In this document: one piece after another, positions 42,889 through 50,972 of the stretch
Position numbering within the stretch: the first letter of the stretch is position 1
Layout: each line of letters starts with the position of its first letter
Source: Bacteroides zhangwenhongii
GTDB lineage: Bacteria > Bacteroidota > Bacteroidia > Bacteroidales > Bacteroidaceae
Length of the DNA: 64,000 nucleotides
Assembly: GCF_009193325.2 (NCBI RefSeq)
Contig: NZ_CP059857.1
Coordinates: 12,095-76,094, forward strand
Direction of reading: 5' to 3'
The notes under the pieces: model-generated
Database searches by the model: none
What the model was told of the DNA's origin: nothing
The model's input: only the letters and a program-made list of their open reading frames with translations
Position numbers and translations under genes: made by a program

Positions 42889-43152
42889 TTATTCACAACA
42901 TTCTATATTCCTTGTGCCATAGATTTTATCAAAAGCCGCTTTTATCTCCGAGCGATATTTACAGTCCTTCTCAAAACAAAGTTGTTTTGTCCAAAAATCG
43001 AAATCAAAACCATCGGTATTATCAATCGTTACAGAAACATAATCAGTCATACCACTCTGACATACAACCGTATGCCGATTTACACAAAAGTGGTCATTTA
43101 AAGCAGTTTCTTTTCGGGTAATGCGTTCTACCATCTTATCTATCCACTTCAT
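42889..43152 (-). CDS. Hypothetical small accessory protein
   Basis: 87 residues (MKWIDKMVERITRKE...), stopping 15 bases before the methylase-like gene. Five Cys are spread through the sequence, none in a clear zinc motif. No family recognised. Confidence 0.5.
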   Translation of the reverse strand: MKWIDKMVERITRKETALNDHFCVNRHTVVCQSGMTDYVSVTIDNTDGFDFDFWTKQLCFEKDCKYRSEIKAAFDKIYGTRNIECCE

Positions 43153-43208
43153 ACTTATAATATTTTATGTAATTGCCCCATTCCAAGAGGCAGTTACGGT
43201 TATACTCA

Positions 43209-43688
43209 TTAAAAATCGTTCTCGTTCAAAAACAGCACATCGCCTTTCATCACCATCCAATTAATCTCACTCAGATGATAGCCACAATGCCCACTCAAAA
43301 AAATCTCAATCTCTTCAGTGGTCTGCAATCTCCTGTCTGGGCTTATCACCGCAACATTACCGGAATTACAATCCAATACAGCCAGTTTCTCATAAGCCCA
43401 CTCACCAAACTGGCAGAACTCGATAAAATTGGTATAGGTTATCCGTATGCTATTGTTTGCATCAAATTCAAGGGGTGACTTTGTAATGAATGAACCTGCA
43501 TGATTCACCACCACAGAGGGGCTAATCTCTGCCAATGAAGATAAGCTGTCATCCCATCTAATCTCATAAAGGAAAAATCCTTTTGGCAATGAATTGCGGT
43601 CTATACGATAACTGGAAAAAAGACCGTCTATCGTTTCATTAATAACTAACTGTTCATAATCTCCTTCTAAATAGTGTACTCGTGACAT
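43209..43688 (-). CDS. LPD28-like domain protein
   Basis: 159 residues. LPKGFFLYEIRWDDSL......ISPSVVVNHAGSFITKSPLEFD......YTNF matches the LPD28 domain often seen in plasmid and phage polyproteins linked to DNA modification and anti-restriction. First gene of the five-gene operon behind leader L4. Confidence 0.6.
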   Translation of the reverse strand: MSRVHYLEGDYEQLVINETIDGLFSSYRIDRNSLPKGFFLYEIRWDDSLSSLAEISPSVVVNHAGSFITKSPLEFDANNSIRITYTNFIEFCQFGEWAYEKLAVLDCNSGNVAVISPDRRLQTTEEIEIFLSGHCGYHLSEINWMVMKGDVLFLNENDF

Positions 43689-43710
43689 AACTCGTTGTTT
43701 TTTGGGATTG

Positions 43711-44397
43711 TTAAACTTCTAATTTTATGCTTCAGCTAGATTTAAAGACCTTTTTTTAAAACCCCTTTCCGGGATGGCCTTTTCTTTCTGCCGACTTTTT
43801 TTTTGAGCTTTCATGCCCCATCTGAGTTTATGAGCCTTTTTTTTACGGCACACAACAATAAGGAAGGAGGGATTAAGAAAAGTTTTGGACGACAAAAAAT
43901 GTTGGGGACAGCGAAGCCGTCCGGCGTTATTTTTTTCGGGACAAAGGGCGAAGACCGGAACTCTTTCGTATCCATCCACCGAAATAAATTTGCCGTTCAA
44001 AAACAAAGGGTCTCAGATGGGGCTATGAAAAACGCACATTAAGGGAGGCAGAAAACTAGGAAAAGGGCAGTACGGAAAGTAAAACAAGCCATACGGTTTT
44101 GCCTGCAAAACCGTATTCCTATCTCCCTGCCACAAGTGGCAGGGGGGAACGGGTTAGCAACGGACTGCCGGGACAAACGGTAAAAGGACGGGGCTGCAAT
44201 ACGGAAGAAGGAGGTTGTTTCGGCAATGCCGAAGCTCCGGATGATGACCATTGCAATCCCGCCCACGTTTGGAACTTCTCTTTTCTGGTTTGCCCATAAT
44301 CAGCCGCATAGCGGATGACTACGGGTAAACCGGAAATGAGAACAGTCATTCCGATGAAGGGGAGGGTGGGAAAGAATACTGCGTGAACGCAAAAACA
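43711..44397 (-). repeat. Leader repeat L4, full length
   Basis: Copy of L2 upstream of the LPD28/methylase-like operon. In one hairpin CCCTGCCAC pairs perfectly with GTGGCAGGG where L2 and L3 have GTGACAGGG (a G-U pair if transcribed from the minus strand). The main stem reads GGTTTGCCC/GGGTAAACC. Confidence 0.75.
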
Positions 44398-44470
44398 CAG
44401 TATGTCATCTTAAAACAATATCTTTAAAAAGTTTTTCAGAAGAAATGCTTACCAATATCCTAATAATTAT

Positions 44471-44478
44471 TACTTTTG
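44471..44478 (+). promoter_or_regulatory. -7 box upstream of the 44497 gene
   Basis: TACTTTTG fits TAnnTTTG, 18 bases before the ATG at 44497. No good -33 box is seen. Confidence 0.35.
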
Positions 44479-44496
44479 ATAACATAATACAACGAT

Positions 44497-44751
44497 ATGG
44501 AAAAGAAAAAGATTACAATAGAGGTAGAACCAGCTACAGCCGTAGCTACCGTCGGTTTATTGCGTGGGATATTTCCCAGTATCATCGAACAACTGGAAAG
44601 GCAAGCCGCAACAAACGGCAGCCCCTTAAAATTCAATAAAGTAGAAAATATGCAAGAAGTATTGGATGAGATTTATGAAAAGTGCATTGCCGAAACGAAC
44701 CTCCGGGAGTTTGCCCAGGCGCACTTAAATAGTGACGGATTACCTAACTGA
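44497..44751 (+). CDS. Hypothetical small protein
   Basis: 84 residues, acidic and helical (ATVGLLRGIFPSIIEQLERQAATNG). No recognised domain. It starts a short plus-strand group of three small genes (44497-45515), none of which has a leader repeat. Confidence 0.55.
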   Translation: MEKKKITIEVEPATAVATVGLLRGIFPSIIEQLERQAATNGSPLKFNKVENMQEVLDEIYEKCIAETNLREFAQAHLNSDGLPN

Positions 44752-44796
44752 TACAGAAATACGGAATCTGCCAGCCATCCTTATTCCAAATAACAA

Positions 44797-45123
44797 ATGG
44801 TACAGAATTACACACCTGTCATGTGGGATGACAAAGCATTTGCCTTTGTCCCCTACGAAGCATTCAGTGATTTGCCACATTATCCCAAAGAAAAATGTGA
44901 GCAAATTTGCAAAGAGCTGAACAGCCTTATAAGACTATGTACTTATAGGCCGAAAAAGGAAGATATTTATTTTCATCCGGTAAGTTATGTACGTCGTTCC
45001 GGAGGTTTCATAGTTACGGATAATCAGGCATCCTTTGAGAAATGCCCCTATCCTGCTTGCGCAGACCGTCATAGCTGCCAAAAAATATGTGATTTGATGA
45101 ACCGTATCATTGAAGAGTCTTAA
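44797..45123 (+). CDS. Hypothetical cysteine-containing protein
   Basis: 108 residues. Seven Cys, including KCEQICKEL near residue 34 and CPYPACADRHSCQKICDL near 83, could bind zinc or an iron-sulphur cluster. No known family recognised. Confidence 0.5.
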   Translation: MVQNYTPVMWDDKAFAFVPYEAFSDLPHYPKEKCEQICKELNSLIRLCTYRPKKEDIYFHPVSYVRRSGGFIVTDNQASFEKCPYPACADRHSCQKICDLMNRIIEES

Positions 45124-45137
45124 TTATATAAAATACC

Positions 45138-45515
45138 ATGGAACATCCAAACTCCAAATGCAGAATAGCACAAGCTGAATATTTAAGTCGGCTACCTGAA
45201 GAAGAACGGGAAAATAAGGCCAGAGATATTAGAATCGGAAACGCCAGCTATATTTACCACCAACAAGCGGTTCCAATCCAAGAAAACAGATTGATAATGT
45301 ATTATAAAGAGTGGTTGGAAGGTCTTCCTCCCAACATTTCACGCCATATGAGAATGCTTGGATTTGAAGCATGTAAGACAATGATTCCGTTTACGAGATA
45401 TGTGAACGAAAGAAACGATATTGGTATGCGTGACTGGATGCAAGAGCATCTTTCACCGAGTGACTTCAACTATTGGCAGGAACTTTCGAAAAAAGCAGGT
45501 TCGCCAACATTTTAA
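45138..45515 (+). CDS. Hypothetical plasmid protein
   Basis: 125 residues, soluble, mixed charge, ending DFNYWQELSKKAGSPTF. It follows the previous gene by 14 bases and converges on the minus-strand gene at 45577. No family recognised. Confidence 0.55.
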   Translation: MEHPNSKCRIAQAEYLSRLPEEERENKARDIRIGNASYIYHQQAVPIQENRLIMYYKEWLEGLPPNISRHMRMLGFEACKTMIPFTRYVNERNDIGMRDWMQEHLSPSDFNYWQELSKKAGSPTF

Positions 45516-45576
45516 TCCCATCCCGTTCAATACGCTGCCTGAAGAATAAAAGGTGCGTATTAAACGAGAATATTTT

Positions 45577-45849
45577 TTAGCGTTTAGTCATCTCTTCCCG
45601 CACCAGTTCCGTTTCTGTCGGGGAGAGTTTCGGCAATTTGACAGTTGCCGGACTTTCTAACTGGTAAGCCTTCACCTCATTGATAAGCAGCTGCCAGTCA
45701 AAAAGAAATTCTTCGGAACAACCATGTTTACGATAAATTTCTTTTGCTGCTTCCAAAATCTCAGGAGCGCAAAAATCGTCTCCCTGAAAGACAACTGCCG
45801 GACGATCATTATTGATACAGTCTCTCAATAATCGTAACTGATCTTTCAT
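45577..45849 (-). CDS. Hypothetical protein downstream of HU
   Basis: 90 residues (LRLLRDCINNDRPAVVFQGDDFCAPEILEAAKEIYRKHG...). It starts 12 bases after the HU gene, likely the same transcript. No recognised domain. Confidence 0.55.
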   Translation of the reverse strand: MKDQLRLLRDCINNDRPAVVFQGDDFCAPEILEAAKEIYRKHGCSEEFLFDWQLLINEVKAYQLESPATVKLPKLSPTETELVREEMTKR

Positions 45850-45861
45850 TGTGTTTACCTA

Positions 45862-46146
45862 TTATGCGTTCTGTTGTTTTACCATTTTCAAAAATTCGTC
45901 AGACGGTTTAAATGCCGGTATGTTATGAGCCGGAATAATCATAGTAGTATTCTTAGAGATATTCCGAGCTGTCTTTTGCGCTCTCTTCTTCACTATGAAA
46001 CTACCGAATCCACGAAGATAGACATTTTCCTCCTTACCCAACGAAGTCTTTACCTCGTTCATGAATCCTTCCAAAACAGCAAGCACCGCTTTGCCGTCGA
46101 TGCCGGTTCTGGCAGATATTTCCTTTACGATTTCCGATTTAGTCAT
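45862..46146 (-). CDS. HU/IHF-family DNA-binding protein
   Basis: 94 residues with the HU fold signature: MTKSEIVKEISARTGIDGKAVLAVLEGF, then LRGFGSFIVKKRAQKTARNI and IIPAHNIPAFKPSDEFLKMV. HU-type proteins bend DNA and assist replication, transfer and recombination. Upstream at 46173-46180 is a minus-strand TATCTTTG box followed by AATCCA-A-TGGATT, a likely operator. Confidence 0.9.
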   Translation of the reverse strand: MTKSEIVKEISARTGIDGKAVLAVLEGFMNEVKTSLGKEENVYLRGFGSFIVKKRAQKTARNISKNTTMIIPAHNIPAFKPSDEFLKMVKQQNA

Positions 46147-46172
46147 TTCTTTATAATTTGAAAATTAGCGTG

Positions 46173-46197
46173 CAAAGATAATTAATCCAATGGATTA
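46173..46197 (-). promoter_or_regulatory. Promoter and palindrome upstream of the HU gene
   Basis: The minus-strand box TATCTTTG (46173-46180) is followed by the near-palindrome AATCCA-A-TGGATT (about 46184-46196), placed where a repressor would block RNA polymerase. Confidence 0.45.
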
Positions 46198-46245
46198 TTT
46201 AAAGTCTGGCATCCGCAGCAAGCCCTGCCTTCGCCCAATGAAGTG

Positions 46246-46644
46246 TTAAATTGTTGCGTATGGGTCAAGTTCCTTAATCCGCTTACACAAATAATCAAAG
46301 CGTTTCTTGGTAAGCGGTGTGAGTGTATCGAGGTTCTTGCCATCGAAATTCTCTCCGAAAATAAGGTCGTCCACTCCTATGCCGTGATTGTAATTCTCGC
46401 GCACGCAATCACGCAGAATCCAAAGGTTATGCAGGTTCACCCAGTCGGCTGTAATGTTTCTGATTTTACTGAACAGCAGCGCAGCAGTGTAAAGGTAGTG
46501 TCCGCAATGGTTGTAGTCATGCAACACCAGCTTGCCCTGGTAATAGATGTCGAAATCCTTGTTTTCTTCATCTTCCTTTGTATCGCAGTAGAAGAATGGA
46601 ATGTCTTTCAGACCGTCCCAATTAATATAAGTAGTTGGCTTCAT
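46246..46644 (-). CDS. Hypothetical protein
   Basis: 132 residues from MKPTTYINWDGLKDIPFFYCDTKED (upstream codons to 46701 overlap the mazF end). Contains FDIYYQGKLVLHDYNHCGHYLYTAALLFSKI. Soluble; family not recognised. Located after mazF in the same direction. Confidence 0.5.
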   Translation of the reverse strand: MKPTTYINWDGLKDIPFFYCDTKEDEENKDFDIYYQGKLVLHDYNHCGHYLYTAALLFSKIRNITADWVNLHNLWILRDCVRENYNHGIGVDDLIFGENFDGKNLDTLTPLTKKRFDYLCKRIKELDPYATI

Positions 46645-46693
46645 AATATCTTTTTTGAATACGCTACATAACCTGTTATTTGCACACTTTCCA

Positions 46694-47014
46694 TTATTCA
46701 CAGAACATTTGATGAAACACTTCCTTCAGTCTTTTTATCTCACTGAAATTCAAATCTCCAATCTTTCTTTTCAGCCGGCTTTTGTCCACCGTGCGAATCT
46801 GATCCGTGGCTATCTCCCCATCACGCCCGGCTACAGAACACAGAACCCGGTAAGGATAGTTCCTTATGGTGGAGGTTATCGGAGCAATGACTACTATTGT
46901 AAGGTACATATTCAAATCTGAAGGAGTTACAACAACACATGGCCGTGTCTTTGCCATTTCACCCCCACGGGTAGGGTCTAACTCTACCCAATACACTCCA
47001 TACTGTTCTACCAT
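46694..47014 (-). CDS. mazF: MazF/PemK-family endoribonuclease toxin
   Basis: 106 residues from MVEQYGVYWVELDPTRGGEMAKTRPCVVVTPSDLN. GxEMAKTRPCVVV and the later VIAPITSTIR and DQIRTVDKSRL are the MazF/PemK signature; the R and T in these blocks line the active site. MazF cuts mRNA at short motifs. The ATG at 47014 overlaps the mazE stop (ATGGTAG); the TTG at 47020 is unlikely. Confidence 0.9.
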   Translation of the reverse strand: MVEQYGVYWVELDPTRGGEMAKTRPCVVVTPSDLNMYLTIVVIAPITSTIRNYPYRVLCSVAGRDGEIATDQIRTVDKSRLKRKIGDLNFSEIKRLKEVFHQMFCE

Positions 47015-47256
47015 GTCCAATCCTCAAACTTTTCATCCTCAAACACATCAGGGATAAGCAACTCATCATCCCCATTCTCATGGGCACGTTTGGCAGCTTC
47101 CGCCCATCCCTGCCGTGGTTGTGCCTTTATCACAATATTGTTCCCGTCCAAAGAAATGCTCACAGCCGATTTCAAGGACAAACGCAACTGTTTCAATATC
47201 TCGGAAGGAAGTATTATCCCCTTGCTGTTTCCAATCTGAATAATGTTTGTTACCAT
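47008..47256 (-). CDS. mazE: MazE-type antitoxin (AbrB-like)
   Basis: 82 residues. The N-terminal swapped-hairpin AbrB fold is visible as IIQIGNSKGIILPSEILKQLRL; the acidic C-terminal tail (DDELLIPDVFEDEKFEDWTW) neutralises the toxin. First gene of the pair. Confidence 0.88.
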   Translation of the reverse strand: MVTNIIQIGNSKGIILPSEILKQLRLSLKSAVSISLDGNNIVIKAQPRQGWAEAAKRAHENGDDELLIPDVFEDEKFEDWTW

Positions 47257-47259
47257 AAT

Positions 47260-47320
47260 GTTATAACTTTAAAATTGATTATCACAACACAAATATAGAC
47301 AAAGTTATAACAATACCAAA
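47260..47320 (-). promoter_or_regulatory. mazEF promoter and operator
   Basis: On the minus strand the -33 TTTG (47317-47320) and -7 TATATTTG (47290-47297) are 19 bases apart. Two identical palindromes GTTATAAC (47260-47267 and 47304-47311), 44 bases apart, flank the -7 box and are good candidate sites for MazE-MazF autorepression. Confidence 0.65.
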
Positions 47321-47374
47321 AGAAAAGCCAACTTTTTTCCATTTTCACCGATAACCCGGCCAACGGCTGCACTC

Positions 47375-47417
47375 GTCGGGAGGCTAGTGCCCCCCTTGCC
47401 GTGCGGCGCTCCCCGAC
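47375..47417. other. G+C-rich hairpin in otherwise A+T-rich spacer
   Basis: GTCGGGAG pairs with CTCCCCGAC (one bulge) inside a G+C-rich patch (about 47350-47420). The surrounding spacer 47321-47689 has no gene. It may be the scar or end of a mobile element. Confidence 0.3.
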
Positions 47418-47653
47418 CTATGATTCTTATCATGTCTTGTGTCCTTTTCTCCGCTTCTAACAAACAAATCTGCATAAAATATAGATTTGCGTTTCCATTT
47501 GAATTTTAGTTATTTGATACCCTAACTATGAATAGCAAACAGATAACTGATTTTTAAAACAGCAGAATGTTTCTGTTTTATTAAAATAAAAAGGGAACAA
47601 ATTTTTAAGGTAATACTTACGGAAAAAACAGACTTTATAACGTTTCTTTTTCG

Positions 47654-47661
47654 TACATTTG
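47654..47661 (+). promoter_or_regulatory. -7 box of the broken RhuM-type gene
   Basis: TACATTTG fits TAnnTTTG, 28 bases before the ATG at 47690. Confidence 0.45.
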
Positions 47662-47689
47662 CAACAATATAATAAAAGCGAAACATATA

Positions 47690-48542
47690 ATGGAGAAGCA
47701 AGGAGAAATCATACTATACCAACCGGATGAAGCTGTAAGGTTGGAAGTACGTTTAGAAGATGAAACCGTTTGGCTCACACAAGCGCAGATAGCAGAACTT
47801 TTTCAACGTGACAGAACCGTTATTACCAAACATATAAATAATGTTTTTAAGGAAAAGGAATTGGAAGAGAAAAGCAATGTGCATTTTTTGCACATTGCTA
47901 ATTCCGATAAGCCTGTCAAGTTCTTTAGTCTAGACGTAATAATTTCAGTTGGATACAGAGTTAAAAGCGTAAGAGGTACGCAATTCAGGCAATGGGCAAA
48001 TAAAATTTTAAAAGAATATTTATTGAAAGGTTATTCTATAAACCAACGGCTCAATGACATGGAATATAGAATGAACAATAGATTCTTCCAAATAGAGAAA
48101 ACCATTGCTGAACATGATGCAAAGATAGACTTCTTTGTACGCACCTCATTGCCTCCGGTGGAAGGTATATTCTTTGACGGTCAGATATTCGATGCGTATA
48201 AGTTTGCTACAGATTTAATAAAGTCTGCCAAATGCTCACTTGTGCTTATCGACAACTATGTAGATGAATCCGTGTTACTCATGTTGAGCAAACGAAACAG
48301 TGGAGTATCAGCTACTATTTATACACAAAATAAACGCACAGCTCCAACTTGATTTAAACAAACACAATGACCAATATCCTCCCATTGAAGCTAGAACCTA
48401 CAAAAGTAGTCATGACCGCTTCTTAATCATTGATAATACGGAAGTATATCATATTGGGGCATCGCTAAAGGATTTGGGCAAGAAAATGTTTGCTTTCTCC
48501 AAACTGGAACTTCCTGCCCATACGATAATTGATGTATTATGA
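47690..48542 (+). pseudogene. RhuM-family protein with PLD-like C terminus, frameshifted
   Basis: Homologous along its whole length to the intact gene at 62689-63525. N-terminal RhuM domain (VWLTQAQIAELFQRDRTVITKHINNVF), then a C-terminal part with HDRFLIIDNTEVYHIGASLKDLGKKMFAFSKL, a phospholipase-D-like pattern. After IYTQ near 48330 the frame shifts at an A-run; restoring two bases gives a chain matching the paralogue. Unless a programmed shift occurs, only a truncated 220-residue product is made. Confidence 0.75.
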
Positions 48543-48558
48543 AATAAGCTAATCACCC

Positions 48559-48888
48559 ATGCGAGAAGCGGAAGAGAATATAAAATTCAAGATGGAAATT
48601 GACGTATTGGTTCCCATTCCACGTACTGTCACCCGTGATTTCACCAGTTTGAAGCACCTGCGTCAATGGCAGAAACGGAATGACATCGATGGTTCTCTTT
48701 ACTGTTTTGCACACCGGGAATACCTGCTCAACGAAAAGGGAGAATGGGAACAATTTACCGTTATCGGCAAACAGGTAGTGACTATCGGAGAACTGGAAAG
48801 GCTTCTTTTGGCAATGAAGCAAAAGGGGTTCAACCAATACAGCCGTGAGGAATATGAAGAATTAATGTCTTCATATTTGAAAAAGTGA
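48559..48888 (+). CDS. Hypothetical protein
   Basis: 109 residues, charged and helical (FTSLKHLRQWQKRNDIDGSLYCFAHREYLLNEKGEWEQF). It lies between the RhuM remnant and the resolvase in the same direction. No family recognised. Confidence 0.5.
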   Translation: MREAEENIKFKMEIDVLVPIPRTVTRDFTSLKHLRQWQKRNDIDGSLYCFAHREYLLNEKGEWEQFTVIGKQVVTIGELERLLLAMKQKGFNQYSREEYEELMSSYLKK

Positions 48889-48929
48889 AGAATTAAAACC
48901 TTCATTACACATTTAAATACGAAAACAGG

Positions 48930-49526
48930 ATGAAAATAGGATATGCCCGTGTTTCCACCAAGGAACAACATCTGGATATGCAACTGGAAGCGTTGAAGGC
49001 TGCCGGATGCGAGAAAATCTTCTCTGAGAAAATGACCGGACGTCAACAAAACCGCCCGGAACTGGATGCCTGCCTGAGCTTTCTCCGGGAAGGCGACACA
49101 CTTGTCGTATATAAGCTGGACCGGCTTGGCCGTTCGCTGAAGAATATCCTTACGCTATTGGAAGATTTCAAGAATAGGGGCATCCAATTCACCTCACTGC
49201 AAGACAACATCAGTACGGAAGGCGCAATCGGCCAACTGATGAACAACATTCTCGGTGCTTTCGCTCAGTTTGAAAGAGACCTTATCTATGAGAGAACCCA
49301 AGAAGGCAGAAGAATCGCCAAGGAAAAAGGTGTCAAATTCGGCAGAAAGACACTTATCAACAAAAACAACATCGCCAAGCAGAAAAGCTGCATCCAACTC
49401 TATGAATCCGGAACGCCGGTAAGGGAGATACAGAAAATATTAAACATAGGCAGTAGCGGAACAGTATATCGCCTATTAAGAAGGAATGGAATTGCGCTGA
49501 AATCCGAGAACAAAAATAACAAATAA
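48930..49526 (+). CDS. Serine recombinase (resolvase/invertase family)
   Basis: 198 residues. Catalytic Ser in IGYARVSTKEQHLDMQ near residue 9; VVYKLDRLGRSLKNIL near 59 and GAFAQFERDLIYERTQEGR near 110 are the conserved arginine-bearing blocks; a C-terminal helix-turn-helix ends the chain (VREIQKILNIGSSGTVYRLLRR). It probably resolves plasmid multimers or inverts DNA. Confidence 0.9.
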   Translation: MKIGYARVSTKEQHLDMQLEALKAAGCEKIFSEKMTGRQQNRPELDACLSFLREGDTLVVYKLDRLGRSLKNILTLLEDFKNRGIQFTSLQDNISTEGAIGQLMNNILGAFAQFERDLIYERTQEGRRIAKEKGVKFGRKTLINKNNIAKQKSCIQLYESGTPVREIQKILNIGSSGTVYRLLRRNGIALKSENKNNK

Positions 49527-49605
49527 CGAATAAACCTCTGCCCATCCTTCAAAGATGATTCTCAAAGATCGTCTGCAATTCCACCTCTCAGCAAGATTAT
49601 AGGAA

Positions 49606-49634
49606 AGTCCCCTTCACGGGGACTGATTTTTTTT
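49606..49634 (+). terminator. Terminator of the resolvase gene
   Basis: AGTCCCC-TTCAC-GGGGACT stem followed by GA and eight T, 80 bases past the stop at 49526. Confidence 0.8.
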
Positions 49635-49638
49635 AATT

Positions 49639-50037
49639 TTAATACAATAACTCCATGCACTCCTGTACCGCTTTTTCCAATGCTTCTTCCAAACAACAAA
49701 AAGCGTCCGCATTACTTTCGGAGTCATACAACACATAATCTCCAGCCCTCACAACCACATGCCAGACCGCCACGTTTTGTTCTGTTTGAAACGTATATTC
49801 ACGAGTCTGTATCATCCATTGGATACATGCTGCCAGTGTCGGGCACTCGCACATATACATCGGGGTATTCCTTCCCTCAATATCGGTGCGTAGCCTATCC
49901 TGTTTGTCATACCAATACTCACAAGGCACGTAATAGTATAATTCCTTCATCATAAGAGCTGTGTCGCTATTAACCAATCTCTCTTTGTTGATTTGTGTAA
50001 TCAAATTTTCCATATTAGCATTATTTAAGTTGAACAT
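49639..50037 (-). CDS. Hypothetical accessory protein
   Basis: 132 residues (MFNLNNANMENLITQ...). A WMIQTREYTFQTEQNVAVWHVVVRAGDYVLYDSESNADAF segment looks like a small alpha/beta domain. No known family. It is the sole gene directly behind leader repeat L5, showing that even single genes carry the leader. Confidence 0.55.
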   Translation of the reverse strand: MFNLNNANMENLITQINKERLVNSDTALMMKELYYYVPCEYWYDKQDRLRTDIEGRNTPMYMCECPTLAACIQWMIQTREYTFQTEQNVAVWHVVVRAGDYVLYDSESNADAFCCLEEALEKAVQECMELLY

Positions 50038-50046
50038 CTGATTTAT

Positions 50047-50365
50047 TCTTCAGCTAGATTCAAGACCTTTTCATTTTTTGTATCGGGAAGGTCTTTGGTC
50101 AGCCGACCTTTTTTTTGATGTCATTCCCCATCTGAGTTCTGAGCCTTTTTTCGGCATATCAAGGTCTGGATTGCAAGCAATAAGCCAAGTTTCACTTATG
50201 GAAAATGTCGGGAAGACACTTCTTCATCGTTATTTTCCATACAGTAAAGGCGCATGGCCGTAACTTGCCATTTGCGGAATCCCGAAACCTTTGCCGAGCA
50301 AAAAGCCGGACTCGGATCGGAGGAAAGAAGCCGGGGGAGGCAGCCCACAGAAAGGGCAATCCGAT
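50047..50365 (-). repeat. Leader repeat L5, diverged and shortened
   Basis: Keeps the operon-proximal landmarks of L1-L4 in order and orientation: CTTCAGCTAGATT, AAGACCTTTT, GCCGACCTTTTTTTT, CCCCATCTGAGTT, GAGCCTTTTTT, then GGGGGAGGCAGCC. Middle sequences differ strongly. The best-kept parts are A/T runs and these short blocks, suggesting they are what matters. Confidence 0.6.
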
Positions 50366-50385
50366 ACAATCAAGAAATTAACCTG

Positions 50386-50805
50386 CTATACCCTTGTGCG
50401 AGTGAAATAATCCATCATAGACACTACATACCTAAGTAGTGGTATCAATACACCGATCACATATATCATAGCGTAGCCCAAAAGGACAAAAGGTAATGTT
50501 TTACGATAAAGACATGCAACAGCGAGCAATATAAACGAAAAAGAAAAGCCATAAACCCCATATTGAAAACCGGGTATCAACTCATAAACAGGTACGGGTT
50601 CCGGATGAAGCATGGCTCCGGCCACAATAGAATAAAGGCTGGTCAATAATATAAGCAGCGTATATAAGCAACTCTTAAGAATCCTGGGATCATTCCTTTT
50701 ACAATAGAGAATCGTTCGGATATCACTTCTAAGAAACTCAATGCCCAGTAAGAGAGCCACCATAACGCCTGTATCAAAAGTAGAAAATACATTCATTCCG
50801 ATCAC
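50386..50805 (-). CDS. Four-span membrane protein
   Basis: 139 residues with hydrophobic segments near 8-24, 45-65 (LYTLLILLTSLYSIVAGAML), 83-100 (FSFSFILLAVACLYRK) and 104-125 (LPFVLLGYAMIYVIGVLIPLL). No family recognised. The stop is 20 bases from leader L5, and IR copy G lies upstream of its start. Confidence 0.55.
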   Translation of the reverse strand: MIGMNVFSTFDTGVMVALLLGIEFLRSDIRTILYCKRNDPRILKSCLYTLLILLTSLYSIVAGAMLHPEPVPVYELIPGFQYGVYGFSFSFILLAVACLYRKTLPFVLLGYAMIYVIGVLIPLLRYVVSMMDYFTRTRV

Positions 50806-50895
50806 CTTTGGCGCGAAGATATGTATTTATTCTGAAAAGCCACGTCTTTGCGTATTTTACGATGTCGCATCCGATAGTCCGGGAAGCATTTTTTT

Positions 50896-50929
50896 GGTTC
50901 TTTTTTGGGGTGACTGCCAAAAAAGAACC
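50896..50929. repeat. A/T-rich inverted repeat, family IR-3' (copy G)
   Basis: GGTTCTTTTTTGG pairs perfectly with CCAAAAAAGAACC around GGTGACTG. It lies 44 bases beyond the radC stop on the minus strand. Confidence 0.65.
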
Positions 50930-50972
50930 CCGAAGCCGAAATCCCGGGCAGACGGGATTTCTCCCGTCCACC

